From Eopsaltria australis (lineage: Eukaryota; Chordata; Aves; Passeriformes; Petroicidae): 64,000 nt of DNA. The notes below the pieces were generated by a model that saw only the letters and a program-made list of their open reading frames with translations, ran no database searches and was not told the origin of the DNA. Position numbers and translations under genes: made by a program. Location: contig JAVTVJ010000830.1 in assembly GCA_034509425.1 (NCBI GenBank), forward strand, positions 186,001-250,000, written 5' to 3'. This document shows positions 27,175 through 41,400 of this stretch, piece by piece; position 1 is the stretch's first letter; each line of letters opens with the position of its first letter.

Positions 27175-29290
27175 CCAAGAATATTCTGAGCTGTAGAAGC
27201 TTTGAAGAGTGTGATTTTATCAAGAAACAAGCCCTTCTTGTTCTGAGAGTCAGTTAATTTTCTCTTTTCCTTGTCTTTGTGTTCTTAATTGACCAGTCAC
27301 TTTTTTTCTGTACTTTTCACCTGCTCTTAAAAGATGCTGGGCATTTGAGAGCCTGAAGGCTTTTAGAAGTGCTGGATGGAAAAAACAACTCCGGTGTGAT
27401 ATGATCCACACTGCATCCTTGGATTATTGCTAGCACATCCACTGTGAAATATTTTGAAATTTGTTGCTTTGGAGGTGAAGAAACTGTTCTGTTTTTTAAG
27501 AATCACTTGATAGAGGGTTTAGGTCTACATCAGGCATAATCATACTCCTGTTCTCATCTGTACAAATGTTTAATGTTTTCATAAGCTTCCTAAGAGGATA
27601 AGAAGTAAGAGGTGGTCATGAAAAAAGTTTCAAGCCCTCTATACAAGAACTGCCTGTGATGCAGTGTTCCCCAAACTGATCTGGGACACCTTTCTATCTC
27701 AGAATGTTGCAGCAGGACATTCCGATCTCTGCAGTTCTGCAAAGAAATCCACTTTCATCACTCTCAGAACCTGCAGAAGGGAACTGCTCCCGATCCCAGT
27801 TTTGTTTCCTGTTCAGGATATGCTTCACAGACCTCCTCTTTGGGTGTAGGGAGAGTGGTCCCAGTCCTACTTCTCACAGAGGGAAGACCACAGCATGAAT
27901 ATAAATAAGTGGCTTTTGCCTTTAGTGTGAAAGGTTCTTGTAACAGTTGAAGAGACCAAACCAAATTTTCTTTCTATTCTTTACCCTCCCAAACTCCATT
28001 TTCTCCATAGCATGGTTGCTAAGGAAGAGCGGAGGAAGCTGTCGGCATTTTAATAGCAGCTGTTGTGGCTTCAGTAGAGAAAAGAGGTAGTGGAACGTGA
28101 GATAGTCTCGAATAGTAAAGAAATAAACTTCTACTTAACTCTCCCTTTGCGCAGGCTTACTACAAGCTATTCTTTAAAATGCACAGAGATGCACAGAACC
28201 GTATGGCTGCTGCTCCCAACAACAGTGGATGCTTGCAAATTGTGAGGATCAACAGTGTGTCTGCTGCTTCTCCTTCACCCCACCGAGGGACATGAATTTT
28301 TGGCATCCCCTTCCCAGGGTAGCAAACTGTCATATAATCCCCGCAGTTTGGGTGTCATTTACAGTCAGCTTCACTTAAATGCTTCTCTGTTAACTGCACA
28401 GTCTGCTTAAATGCAAAGCCAGCATGTATTTCCCATCAGCAGTTAGTGGATTAAAATGCTGTTAGGCTCAGAAAATTGCCGTTAAAAAAGGCCCCAAAAG
28501 TTAGCTTTTCTTTGTTGGTAACCCCCATTCTAGCACATTCTGTGTGGTGTGGAGTGTGTTGTCAACAGCACCAGAAAAATGCAGCTCTAAAACAGAAAAA
28601 GTAATCCACCTCAGCAATTTAAGTTATTGAAAATTAATTTTGACTATTGTATCACTGATCATTGTATGCTTGACTCACTGATCACAAACTATCACAGCTG
28701 ATTTTTTCTTACAGCTTCTTGTGGACCCTGCATGTAATTTGGTACAATAACAGCCCTTTGCTGCTTCTGTACAGAAAGGTGTTGCAACTGGAGTTTTACA
28801 TGTGCTGCCCTTGCTGGTGAATCTAATCTGGCTTCCTGTTGAAGCCTGAAAAATCTAATGCAAGTCAACATTTGTTTTGTAAGGTGGCACAGCTGAAAAA
28901 TGCTCAGAGACCATTTTTTGGTGTGAGGGAAAGGTTTTCTTACCACATCTCCAAGGGACTGAATTCAGTAGGATATAGCTTCTACAGAAAACAATAGCTG
29001 GTGTGCTGCATATTCAAAAGCTGAATTTGGCATTTGCTTCTGGTCAAATGTGACTATTTAATCAGAAAGTAGGAAAAAATTCCCTTCTTAGTGTAATTAG
29101 AAGAGCTGCTGGCTGAGTGGTAAGTGAAAAGGTGGCTTCATCCTTCAGAGCAGTGGTTACATGGCACTGTAATATTTGAAGTAAAGGCCCCAGTTCTGCA
29201 CAAACAGCTGTGCCAATTTTGTTCAGCAAATACCTCGTGTCATCAAAGTTGTCTTTTATTGTTGCATATTATAATTAAATTGGTTGCATA
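27175..29290. other. Host intron, no gene seen
   Basis: Intronic DNA; nothing recognisable. Confidence 0.45.
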
Positions 29291-29295
29291 TGGTG

Positions 29296-29821
29296 TGTCT
29301 TAGGTTATAATGGTATGTATTCTGTCACCATCTTCGTGGGCTGTTGGGGCCAGGTGGAGCACTCTTCCTTGCTCATCCCTGATGGCTCCAGGGGATATCT
29401 TCTGTTAATGGGCCATTGAGTCCCACTGATAAAATTACACCATTCCCATTGTGAGATGCTCCGCCCAGGGGGAGAAACCAAGCATCCCTATCTGGATATA
29501 ATCTGGAATTTGAAACACCACAAGTCAGCTTTTCCACTGGATTCCCAGAGGAAGACCAGACCCTTCTATACCACCACTGGACTTTCAAAGGAGAATTACA
29601 CCTTTCCACAGAATCACTGCTTCAACAGAACCACATCTATCACTCCCAGAGGACTGCAGCCACCATCTAATTGGACTGCTACCAACACCCTGACTGACAG
29701 GGTGTCAGGCTGTATTCTGACTCTGTCAGTGTTTTTTTTACTATTGCATTTATTTTAATTTTTCTATTAAATTGTAGTTCTGACTTTGAGTCTCTCACTG
29801 ATTTGCTTTCAAACTACCACA
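29296..29821 (+). mobile_element. Solo LTR of the ERVL family
   Basis: A 526-bp TG...CA element homologous throughout to the ERVL LTRs at 43868, 45558 and 50610. It opens TGTCTTAGGTTA.AATGGTATG and closes GCTTTCAAACTACCACA. Flanks are TGGTG (29291-29295) and CGGTG (29822-29826), a 5-bp duplication with one change. It contains the attgagtc.cactg segment that is also present in the 3' LTR of the provirus but missing from its 5' LTR, which helps reconstruct LTR history. Confidence 0.88.
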
Positions 29822-29826
29822 CGGTG

Positions 29827-32800
29827 TTATACATATTGGACTGAAAAATTGGAAAGGATGTGTGGGCTGGAAATGGTGGCCTTGCACCACATCTCCTCAG
29901 TCCATGGTCTCTGACCCTCACAAAGTAAACCTGGTCAGACCTGCTCAGTGCTGGGCCGGTGAAAATTCTCATGAAATTCCTTTGTCACTACAGTAAGGGA
30001 GAGGTGTTGAACTAACTGGCAAGTTCCTATCCCAGCTTGTGCTGTATTAGTGCTTTCTTGTGCGTTAAGAGGATGCTGTAGCAGCTCAATGCTTTCAAAA
30101 TGGACTCTGCAGAGGTGCTGAGCAATGTACAAATAAATGAGCATTAAATTGCTTTTTACTGCTTTTACTTACACTTGCACTTTCCTCAGCTTAGATAATG
30201 AATTTAGGCTAATTTCACTTGTTCTTCAGTAGTTTCTCTTCCTAATCACATGGTTTATTGATTGGGTTGCAAGGATGAATTCTTCTATCAAGCAGATAGA
30301 ATTCTTCTATCTGCTTTCACTGAATGTACAAAATCGATAAATCACGTCTGGGTGCATAGAGCCTTTCTTGTTAATACACAGGTTATGTCTTGCACTCTCC
30401 CATTTTGCATGGGTATCCCAGACCGAATTCCAGGGAGTTCTGCCTCCCTCAGTCCGTCTACAGGATTTCATTTGGCTCTAGCAGCCTTCCTTCCTTCCTG
30501 ATCTGCACTGCTGCTCATGCTGTCCCAGTTGTAATCCACCATATGGCTGTGCTTAATCATTACCTTGGTTGGGTGACACTAAGTATCGATTGGGATTCCT
30601 TAGCAGGAAAGGTTTTGTAGAAATGTGAGCACAGACTCCCTTTGGCAGTAAGTCTGTATTCAGTGTAACATGTACAAGGTCTCACCACAAGCTGCAGTTC
30701 ACAGCTGTGTGCTTCTTCTTGCTAGTTTTCAGAAAACAGGAAATGCAGAATATTTTTAAAATTTATTGTCACAAACCTGTCCTGATATGTGAGACAATCT
30801 TTGAAAAGAGATTTTAATTTTTTTTTTCTCTGTTTAAATGCTGAGATGCAGAATCTGCAGTCTAGTTTCTGCACTAGTTCTAGTCACACTACTAAATGCA
30901 GTGTGGTTTAGAAATAGAAGGGCTTTCATATATGTGTCTAAGGGCAGGTACGCTGCTGCAGATTTAGGTGATGAGCTGCAAAAAACAACTTAGCTCACCA
31001 TAGATATTTGTTCTTGCATCTGCTTACTACTAATGTCCCCCTGAACTACCACCAGAGTTGTAGCTGTCCTGAAAGTGCCCCTATGGGTGCAGGCTCTGTA
31101 TATGAATTATATACTGTTAAATCTGAGCTGCCACCAGCCATGAGTAGCTGGTCCTGGAATATTCCTGTGGGTTCCCTGTTGAGAAAGTTTTATGCTAAGA
31201 CGAACAAAAAATCATCATGACATGCTGTATTTTACTAACAGGGTAACTCTGTTGATAGTAGCTGTGTCACAATATTATTTGTCATTTAATACCTCTCCCA
31301 CCACTGCAGTTCTCCTCTACTCCTCTTAAACTGCTGGCAGTGGTCCTCTATCCTAGCTCCCAGATTTCTCTGGAATGTTTTACTAATTCTTGGAATGGTC
31401 CATTAGTGATATAAAAACATTGTTCAAAATTTAATTGGGAATGTTTCATACTTGTGAAATAAATAAATTATGCCCAGTTTTGAGTGGGAAAATCTGACAA
31501 GCATACAAATCCCACAAAATATTGCATATAGTAGAAGGGCACCAGTTTGGAACTTATTTTCTAGCCAGCAGTTATACACTGCCCTTTATATGACCTGATT
31601 TATTCTTAATTTGAAAGTTAATTTACAGGTTAAGTACAGGGGTAAAGGAAACAGAAGATTGTCCATTAGTGACTGAAAGACTTACACTTCAGTCTGTCTT
31701 AGAGTAGCTTTGAATTTCTCTGGTTATTCTAGAACTTTGGCTGAGCTCCATGTACAACAGCCTTGGATTGGTGCTTGGGACATCTGTTAATCTATATATA
31801 GGATTCACACACTCGCACATGTAAACAGGTGATCTCCTAAATATATGAAATGGCATTGGGAACTCCAAGTACTTAGTTAAGTCAAAATGTATTCAAGAGT
31901 GAACTGAAATAATCCTTTTTGCCATCCTCCCTCCCACAAAAATAAGCTGCATTGGGAAAAAAAAAGTACTTTATGGCTGATTATAACTTGTGCTTAATAC
32001 GTATATATATATATATACATTCATAAATCCCAGGAATTATTTAGTGCTTATAAAAAAGGGTCCTGAAAATTACTTTTTTTCTGTTCTCCAGTTTAGTTCT
32101 CTTGACAATTGCTAGTTTGTTGCTGTGAAGGGACATAGGGTTTAAAAATAAAAGGTGCATATAATGGATAGAGAAAACAGGTAGTAGATGGTAACTAATA
32201 AAGAAATAAGATATATTTAGAAAATTCATAAGGGAGGCTGCAATCAGGAGGGGAATTTTAAGTCATATGATGAAGACTCTAGCAGTCTGACTGAGAGTCA
32301 TTTCTAATAAATCTGGGAACAGCAGGGAGACTTCAGAAGAGCGACAGACCTATAACATTTTGCATGACTGCTGACAAAGGGTGAGTGAGTAAAGTGTGGC
32401 TCATCTGCTGTCAGTTCAAGGAAAAAGACTATGGAAAATTTGATCAAGAATTCAGGTGGTATAAGAATAGCAGTATAATCATGCTGATCAGCTTTCCAGT
32501 TTGTGAAAACAGGTCTGCTCAAATGTGATTTTGTCATTTGGATAAGTGAAATTTGGTTGCTAGGGGTTTTGTCTGGGTGCAACAGACTTATAACATCTTT
32601 AACTTAGTAGTACGATGTATTTTGGTTTTAAGAAGTATATTTGAATTTAATGAAGTATTGCTTAATTGGATTAAGAACTGGTTGTGATCATAGAAAGCAG
32701 AAAAGCATTTCTGGTTGAGATCAGCCTGATGCAGTCTGGAAACTCATACAAGAGATTGTAACAGTGTGGACAGAACAAATACTAGTGGAGGAATAAATAA

Positions 32801-35354
32801 TGGCATAAAAAATGGTTTAGATCATTTAGGCAAACTGAGACAGTTGAGCAAAATGCACATTAATACAGATGACAATACAGGTGTGCACCCAGGAGCAAAA
32901 ACTGCCAGCCACACCTGTGTGGGGGAGTTTTTTGCTGAAAATCCCTGGCTGGGAGGTGAAAGGTAAATAGTAGGTGTGGTTCAAAATGTGAGGGAAGGTA
33001 GATGGTCGTAGCAAGTAAGTGGCAGAAGGGGCTAACATACGTTACTGCATGTGTAAATAGGAAGACATGAGTAATAATAAGATTATCTGCACTTAAAGCT
33101 GGGGAGGTTGACCTGATGCTATAGATCTGTGCCTTGTCTGTATACATTTAGTAAGATGTGCTAATTTAGGGTATGGATATGAGTCCCTACATGGCTCAGT
33201 AGTGGACGTAATGCCATGCAGTGAGAGATTTAATGGGCAGCTCCTAATGGGGCAGAAATCTCTTAGTGGCAGTGTGCTGTTGGAAGGATGAAGTCCAGCT
33301 CCCACCTTCAATGCTGGCAAATACCTGGGGTCCTGGTTGTTCCACTACAGCTCCTGACTATGTGGTCATCCTCTTCAACTCACTAAAGCAAAAACTGGTG
33401 CCTGTTTTGACTGGGCTGGGTCTCTGTCGTGTCAGTGAGTCCAGACACCAGTCAGGGGGACATGAGAGGTGGTAGGGGGAGTGAGAGATTTGCCACTGTC
33501 TCAGCAAGGTGTTAGATCAAGTGCTCATGTAGATTTGGGTTTTGATAACCTCAAAAGGAGTCCAGCAAATGAGAAGCTCTGTGAGCAGGCAGGCTGTGAG
33601 CTGTGCTGGCCCTCACGCTAGCACAGAAGTAGGAGTGCGATCTCATGCTGGGTGGGAGGAAGAGTCTGGAACTACCACTTCTGTTTGCAATTTCACAGCC
33701 AAATGAAGGGCCTGTTCCTTCCCCTCTGTGTTCCCTCCTCCTCCTTCTGGCTCTTGGCCGATCCCACACAGAAAGTAGTTTCCTGCCCAGGATGCATAGA
33801 TTAAGAAATCATAGTTTGTCTTAAGAAACAGAAGAGAGGTAACTTGTTTGCACACTGTGTGCACAGAGGTATTTTCACAGGTAGGAGGTACTCCTCTCAC
33901 TGTCATAAACAGTTTCAGAGAAAGGCACATCAAGTCAATGGAAGTGGAAGCCAGACAAATCCAAGAAGAAAATTAAATGTGATTTATGTGAGGGTGATTA
34001 GGTGCTATGGAAACAACCATGGGAAGGAAGAGATGGATCTTTTTTTATACATGTGAAGACCAGAACCCTTATTGGAAGATGTACCTTAGTCAAAAACAAA
34101 CTGCAAATAGCAGGTTGAAAGAAGCAGGTGAAATGTGATGATGTCTGTAAGTAGACAAAGTGGCATCTTCTTAAATTTTTTGATCTCTGCTTTAGGGAGT
34201 GTACAATACAAATGTGGATATAATGTATAAAATTAATGTACTGGACAAACACAGTACTTAAGAAAGGAGACAAGGGTTATAAAGAGATTGTATAGTTAGA
34301 CTGTAGAGCAGTTTTGCTCTCTAGTGGTTCTACTACATTCGTGTGGACTTTCATTATGTGGACTATACAAAAGGCATAAGCTTGACAGAAATTCAAATTA
34401 AAGCAGGGGAGATGGGATGCATTGCCATTCATTTTATAAGATTTTATGTTGAGTATACTTATGAGTTTGGGCTTGATTGCAAATGGGATTCAGTAATACT
34501 CAGGTTGTCCTATTTTGAGGTGTGTGTCTGCACATTCATGTGAATTTTTTCTTCAGTTTTGAAAGGTTGCTTTCATATGGAAGGTATCTTTGACTGTAAG
34601 AACAGTCTAGAATGTTGCTTTGATTGTATAGTTTAAAGGGAAACTGCTGTTATAATCTAAATGTTGAAATTATGACTATTCCATGGATTTGCACTAGAAA
34701 AAACCCCAGCTAATTGCATTTCACACAGGTAATGAATATGTTCTGTTATGCTAAAATAAATAGGAAAAATTCTAGTGATAAGGGATTCCTTTTGCAGTGG
34801 AAGGACACTTCTAGATGTATCCGTGGTATTTCACTTTCATGAGATGTTTCTGAAGGTGAATTTCGGAGCTGAGGAAGGAAATCAGCCTTGTAATTTAGAG
34901 TAACGACCAACAATTTTGACATATCGTTTAATCTGCACATAGTAATTAGAGTTTTCAGGAGTCATTAGCAGCTGGGGTGTCACTCTGTGTTCATTGGAGG
35001 ACTGTCAGCTGGTGTTTCTCTTTGTTTTTTAATATTAATAGTTTGGAAAGCAGTTGGTGCTCTAGAAAGAACTGAGAAACAGGCCTGGCTTTGTGGATTT
35101 TTATCACCCTGCCATGACCCTGCGCAACTTCCTCTCCCCCTGGCTGCAGCAGTCTACAGAAACCTGACTGCTGGGGGCCACTTCTGCAATTGCAGCAGGG
35201 CAGGGCAGCAGGGTGGGAGGGGGATCTTCTCCTTCTGCTGCTCACCAGTGCCTTGGCATCCAGAGAAGAAAACAAGATGCATTTGAAAGTGTCTCTTCAG
35301 TTGTTCCTTGCACTGATGGATTTCCTTCTCTCCCCTCTCTCTGCTGTCGTGCAG
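29827..35354. other. Host intron upstream of the MRTFA exon
   Basis: AT-rich intron with a (TA)n microsatellite at 32001-32018. The last 30 bases before 35355 are pyrimidine-rich and end in tgtcgtgcag, a strong 3' splice site. Confidence 0.6.
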
Positions 35355-35420
35355 TGCTGCAGTTGAAGCTCCAGCAGCGACGCACACGGGAGGAGCTGGT
35401 GAGCCAAGGGATCATGCCGC
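35355..35420 (+). CDS. MRTFA: MRTFA internal coding exon (first RPEL motif)
   Basis: A 66-bp exon bounded by a pyrimidine tract plus CAG and by GTAAGTAC, both near-consensus. The split codons imply phase 1 at both ends. It encodes (V)LQLKLQQRRTREELVSQGIM followed by P and a split codon. Myocardin-family proteins are SRF coactivators that bind G-actin through N-terminal RPEL motifs and move into the nucleus when actin polymerises. This peptide is RPEL1. The EELVSQGIMP wording matches MRTFA as I recall it, whereas MRTFB has EQLVDQGIMP and myocardin differs more, so the paralogue call is good but rests on few residues. The preceding and following coding exons are not visible in the window. The gene runs on the + strand, so most LTRs here are antisense to it. 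Confidence 0.85.
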
Positions 35421-38400
35421 GTAAGTACCACTTCCATTCTTTGCCCTGGTGTTTTTATGTGTGTTTTTTGTTGGAGAATGGTTTCCCATATGATTTGAAA
35501 GATCAGGTTCTCTGCTTCTGCATGGAAAACATCATGTGTAAGAGCCCCACCCTGTCCTACCCAGCCTGGTCCTTCTGAAGTGTTGGTGCCACCTTTGACA
35601 CTGAGGAAGAGAGCAATGGTTGCAAGTGTAACTGTAGTGCAAAACTAGGCTTGCATTTCATCACAATGCACAGTCTTCTGGAGAACATAGTATGTTAAGA
35701 AGTACCTAATATATTTGACCCATGCTGGTAATCACTCTTAACAGGCTTCCTGCCTCTGCAGTTTCTGTTCTTACAGTGTGTCAGCTCCCCAGACCTCTGA
35801 GGCACTTGTAACTTTGTGTGTACATATTGCATAAACTGGCCAAAACCAGGCAGTGTGTACAAGATGTTAACCAACAAGGGGCCCTCTTTTATGTTTGTAG
35901 CTAGAAAACAGCTAGAAAGAGCCCTGTGGGCATCAGCCATTGTCCTTCTTGCAGGGGAAGGCAAAATCTATGCAGGCAAAGAATGTTTACTTTTCTGGGT
36001 AGACAGAGAGGACCTACCCTAAAGCCAAGCTTTCACTGTCAGATTAACATTGGAGAAGGTATTTTTCTGTTTTGTTCCCCTCCTTCCCCCAAAAATGCAA
36101 AAAAGGTATCTGACAAATAGTTTTGTCATGCTCTGGTACCTCTGAACTAGATGACTTGTTGGTAACAATTTGAAGCAAGACCACACAGCAAATGTTTTTT
36201 TTTGAGGTCCTCTCAGTTTCACACAACAACAGTAGTAAAAGGCAGTGGAACAGGTATGTATTTTCTTCTTTCAAAAGCTTTCCTGCTTTTCTGTTTCAGA
36301 AGCTTTACTTGAAGGTGTAGTAATGAGGATTTGCTCATTTCTTCTGTTTCTGGGGTGCACACTGTAATATGACACAGTGGTGTGACTTAGATTTTGCTGA
36401 GGGCTGAAGATTAGATTGTCAGCTCTCTCTGAATGAAGAGAACCTGTCAGCAGCACTGTCAGCTGAAGTGACTGACTGGATGGCAATAATGTTCTCAAGA
36501 GGTTTCTGGGACCCCTGCTTAAAATTACGTTACCAAAGCAAAAAGAAAAGATTGTCCTGTCTGGATATACCATGCCTGATGTCGATTTTTTAACCTGGGG
36601 AGCTTGTATACGAGCTTCTACAGAATACACTTACTTGCTTTTTGGATGAAAGACTAGTGTCCCAGTGACTGTGCCTTTTTACTAATCCTTCTCAGAAGAA
36701 AATGTTCCTGACTTGTTTGTGGTCTCCTGCTTTAGGTGGATATGTATGCAAATAATGTATTAATTTATGTTCAGTACTGGCTTTCTTCAAAGTGTGCCTG
36801 GCCAAACTTGTGATTCCTGAGAGGAGTCTGTTTTACAGGCCTTTTGAAAATGAGGCCCTTGCAAGTAATTCAAGTAAGGCATCCAGAATAATTAGTGAGT
36901 CTTAAATTTATTTAAAACATAGCCTAAATTACTAGTCTTTGCAGATTTGTGTCCTTCATTGCTTTGTTTGTATCTCTTACATGTGAGTTTTGTGCCGGAC
37001 CAAAGAAAAACACTCAGTGAAATACCGTTGCGAAAATACTGGCAACACATTAAAAGGTCCTTTCTGCAATGGAGAAAACTCACTTTAGCACATCTGTTCT
37101 AAACAGGATTTGAAATTAGTTCCTCCCAAGTAATGGTATCATTTACCCATACCTGCCAACTGGAAATAACCACACATAGGGAAATGTTTAAAATGTCATT
37201 TGCCTGGGCTGTTTTTGAAGAGAAGATCAGATGTGAGATAAATTGTAATACTTAAAGCAAAAATCCCATTTTTAACCTGAGAAATACAGATGATGACTAG
37301 GGACCATGTTCCTCCAAAAGGCATCTCAGAGCCACGACAGCTTTACTTCTACTTTCAGGAGTTACAGAATAGACATTTTATACTGCTGGGAATGTACAAG
37401 TATCCTGTATTCTTTCTTCTCTCTGGCCTGTATCTCTTGTCTGTGAAAATGCTTAGGTACTTAATCTTGTTCTGCTGTCATCTACTACTGAACATGGCTG
37501 TGCTGGACTCGTGTGTCCCTCTTGGCTTTGATAGCCAGGAACCAAGCCCCACACAGTCCTTTATGATGATTCAACAAAAGTTGGAATTCAGAGGATGGAT
37601 TGGTGCTGAGCTATAAGAGCTGGAATGCTCTTTCCATGTCAAATGGTGGTTGGCTTATTTTCTTTCCTTTATTTTCCATCTGGAGAGTCTTAACACTCTT
37701 GAGAGAACTGTGGTGGTTGCAGTTCTATCTGCATTACAGCTTGTGTCAGGAATGTGTTTTTGAAGTGAAGCTCCTGATTGCACCTGCCTACTGTGCCTTG
37801 CTTTGCACCATAAAATTAAGTTTGAGAGCTGGATTAAATTGGAATGAAAGTAAAGTGGAAAATATGATGCCTAGAGCTAATATGCATTCAACCCATGGGA
37901 ACAGACTACAGCTTGTCTGGCACCACACCTCCAATTCACCTTCACATCCAGAGTGTGGATGTCACTTCCTCTGCATCGACTTTATTTCTGTTTTGGTCTT
38001 ACTGTGCTTTCCTACACGTTCCTTTAGATTAGCCTGTGATACAGATCAGTTCCTGTATATCTTGGGGCAAACAGCCATGGAAAAATCCATAAGCCAAGTG
38101 TGGAAGAAGTGAAAGGTTTTGTTTTACATTACAAGCGATGTAGTGTGCAAACTCCCGTTGGTACCTTTGGTTCTCCTGAATGAATCTAAACCCCACGTAA
38201 TATTTATTCTGCAAACTGGTGCCCTAAAAGAGAAATTTCATTGCAGACTTCCATCAACATGAGGTTTTTGGACACTGTAAATATAAGAAGTGGGAGATGA
38301 CACGTTTGTGTCACCTTAAAGCGAGAGTCATGCTACTCCTGCTGTGCTTGTTCATAACGGAACTGGGGATTGCTTACTTTGTCCCATGTGAAATTTTGTT

Positions 38401-41400
38401 TATACGATAGAGTGGAAAGGCAAATGTTTCACCATTTTTTTACCAAGTACAATTTATCTCACTTAACCTTCCCAACACACCAGCCACCTACAGTAGGGCT
38501 TTGCTCCACTGAAAGATTAGTGTATTGTAGTAAGAAATAAAGCATTTATAGGCAGTGAAAGAGGATTCAAAATAATTGGGTTTTATGCTTCATCAATTCT
38601 TCTTGCTTTCTGTTACCACTTTGTGTAACCTTTTACTAGTAGCAGGATTCATTAGTTCAAGATTAAAATTCTCAATTGCCCTTAGAAAAAAGGTGGGAAG
38701 CAAGTCTTCACCTGCAGCTGACATACCTGTGATCTGAGCTAGAATGACTGTATCTTGAAAAAAGGAGAGCTGAGTTTTTATATTTATTCAGGTTTTGACC
38801 TATTTTCTAACAGTGCAAATAGATAAGCCTTTTTGCTATTTGCATTTTTTGTAGCTATGCAGAGATGATTTTCATCTTCTTGTCCTCACAAAATGCAAGT
38901 AGAACAAAATCTGCTGTCTGTGCTCAACTCTTTGAACTTTGTTGTGCTGTGGAAGAATAGTCAGATGCTCTCATTTTTTAGTGTTGAATTTAAAGGTTAC
39001 AGCTATTGTAAGGTTTTTGGGGAGAATATTAAACACCCCATTTTTCACTCTTGAAGAGTATGTTTAAAACAGTAGCTAATGCACATCTGAGCAGAAAGCT
39101 ATGTGGAAAGTATCTTCAACTAAAACAGCAAAAATTTTTAGAGGAAAGACATTTGGCAAATGTAGCAATACTCTGTTATGCAAAATATGTGGCTCTTTTT
39201 CTCTTTTGCAAGATTTAAAGCTTCACATGCCCTTTGTTTTATCCATCAGGATTGTGATCTTTGGCTTCTGGCTGCAAACACAAAACACAGGCAAGAATGC
39301 AAGGTTGTCATGTGGCACAATCCTGCAGGAAAGCTGTTTTGACCATCACTTCTATACAAGCAGGCAAAGCAGAAGTAGATAATTTCTGGGAATGTGCCTT
39401 GTGTTGCTCTGTGGTAGTGCTTTGTGAGTCTCTGAAAAATGACACAGGCATCCTTTGAAAAGGGCATCGTCTGCATTGAAAGCTAGGAGGGTGGCTGCTG
39501 TACAGGCTGAGAATTTCCAGGAGCTTCTTTTTCACTTCAGTGTATCTGATGTTTGCCAGATTTTGTTCCCACATCCAGCTCCTCTATATGTTTGTGTTCT
39601 GGGATGCAGAACATATTGCTCTATGTAGATCCAAAGAAGATGGAATTTGTGCATGGAGATTCTAATGGGACTGCTTTAACAGGTGCTGAGGTGTTTCCAT
39701 GCTCCAGGTCTGTGCTACCAACACTCTGGTACAGTTTTTAATTGGATGTGCAGCCTGATGGATGCTCGAGCTTATTTCAGAGTACAAGAGTGTATTTTAT
39801 CCTCAGACTCCACGAGGGGAGCATGCCATGGTTCAACTGCAGCATGTCACACGATTAGAAATTATTTTAATACAGCAGGCAGTCTAATGATTATCATCTC
39901 ATTAGGCCTCTCATATCACTAGCTGCATTTTTATTAGCCATAAGGTTAGTGGACAAAATGTAATATTTGTTATAAAACTAAAATGCAGTATTTGCTTTTT
40001 TGGGAGTCTGTGAGACATTGCTTAGAAGGAATTCTAAAGGAAGTGCTATTTACTAGGGACAGATGGTGATTTAAGGGTACAGAACACAGATTATGGTTTG
40101 GCATATCAGTGTTGATCATCATATGGACAAAGCCTGTAGTAGCTGGTATTCTTCATCCAGCACAGCTACCATCACAAAATCCCAAGGATCTTTGAGGTAC
40201 TGAATTCAGGAAGCAAAGTGCTTGCCACCTGTGAGTTTCTAAGGTTAAATCATGTCTCTAGACTTCAGCATCTCAACCCCAAGATTTGGCCATACATCCA
40301 CACTTGTGTTTGTGTAGGGTAGCTAAAAATGCTTTAGCCTTTACCTGATAGTCTAACCACTTCTCAGTTTAAAAAAAATTGTTTTTAAAATGCTTGAAAA
40401 TTATGCACTTCTAGCTTATTGCATGGCTCTATAATTAATATTTATGTTCATATGTTCTTATTTATTATTTCTTATTATGAATCTTGTCCTTTTAGTATAT
40501 GTGTGCTAATTGAAGGAGACCTGTCAGTTGAGGATATAATCAACCTTTGGTTCCTGTTACCTACAATAGCTACAGCAGAGCATATTAAATGTCAGAAACA
40601 AAACAAAAGAAAAAAGCAGTTTTATAAATTGTTTAACTGTTAATTGTGAAGAGGAGCATCTTTCTATGTTTGTCAGAGAAAGGAGAGGCAGCAAGCTGTT
40701 GGAACATGACAATTACCTACAGGTGCAGTATTTTTCATGGCACGAGCTGTTCTGCCATCATGCTGGTGACTTCAGGAACAATTCTTTATGCCTCAGCCAT
40801 ATTTTGTCTTCTGCATAAGGGCCAGGATAGATGAACTGCTATGCCTGGGTGAAGTTTTACTGACTTGAAACTGTTGCAGTGTGGCTACACAGCCAACATT
40901 TCAAGGTTGTGGTATGTTCTATTTGAGCTGCAGCTAAACCCAATGCTTTAACACCCTGAAATATCTCTTCCTGCTACGTAACGTGTCCCCGTCATTCTCT
41001 CACCACTTTACATATCAGATCTTTGTAGTGACATTCCTACAGTTTTATGGAATCTATTTATAGTAACAAAGCAAAAATACAAATTTTCACTTCCCTGACA
41101 TCTTATGTCTGCTGTACTGCACATTGGCAACTGCTTCATTTTCATGCTTTTAAGCTAGAACTGTAATTTCATTTATGACAAGGAATTAAAAACATATATG
41201 TGGACTGTAAATATTGTTACTCCATACAGAAACTGCAGCTAGACTTTTAATATATTCAGTGTCATGCTCTGGGAGTAAGACTGGAACACTAAGCAAGTAT
41301 TGTAAAGTATTGCAGCTGTCCTCTACACTTTTTCCATTTCTGGTGTGTTGCACAGAAATCTGTAACTGGTTTTATTTTAATTTGATTGTACCTATAACTT

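Noticed and set aside
37600..38112. 170-codon open frame on the + strand
   Set aside because: No splice sites, no recognisable domain, ordinary intronic composition; length is plausible by chance in 64 kb.
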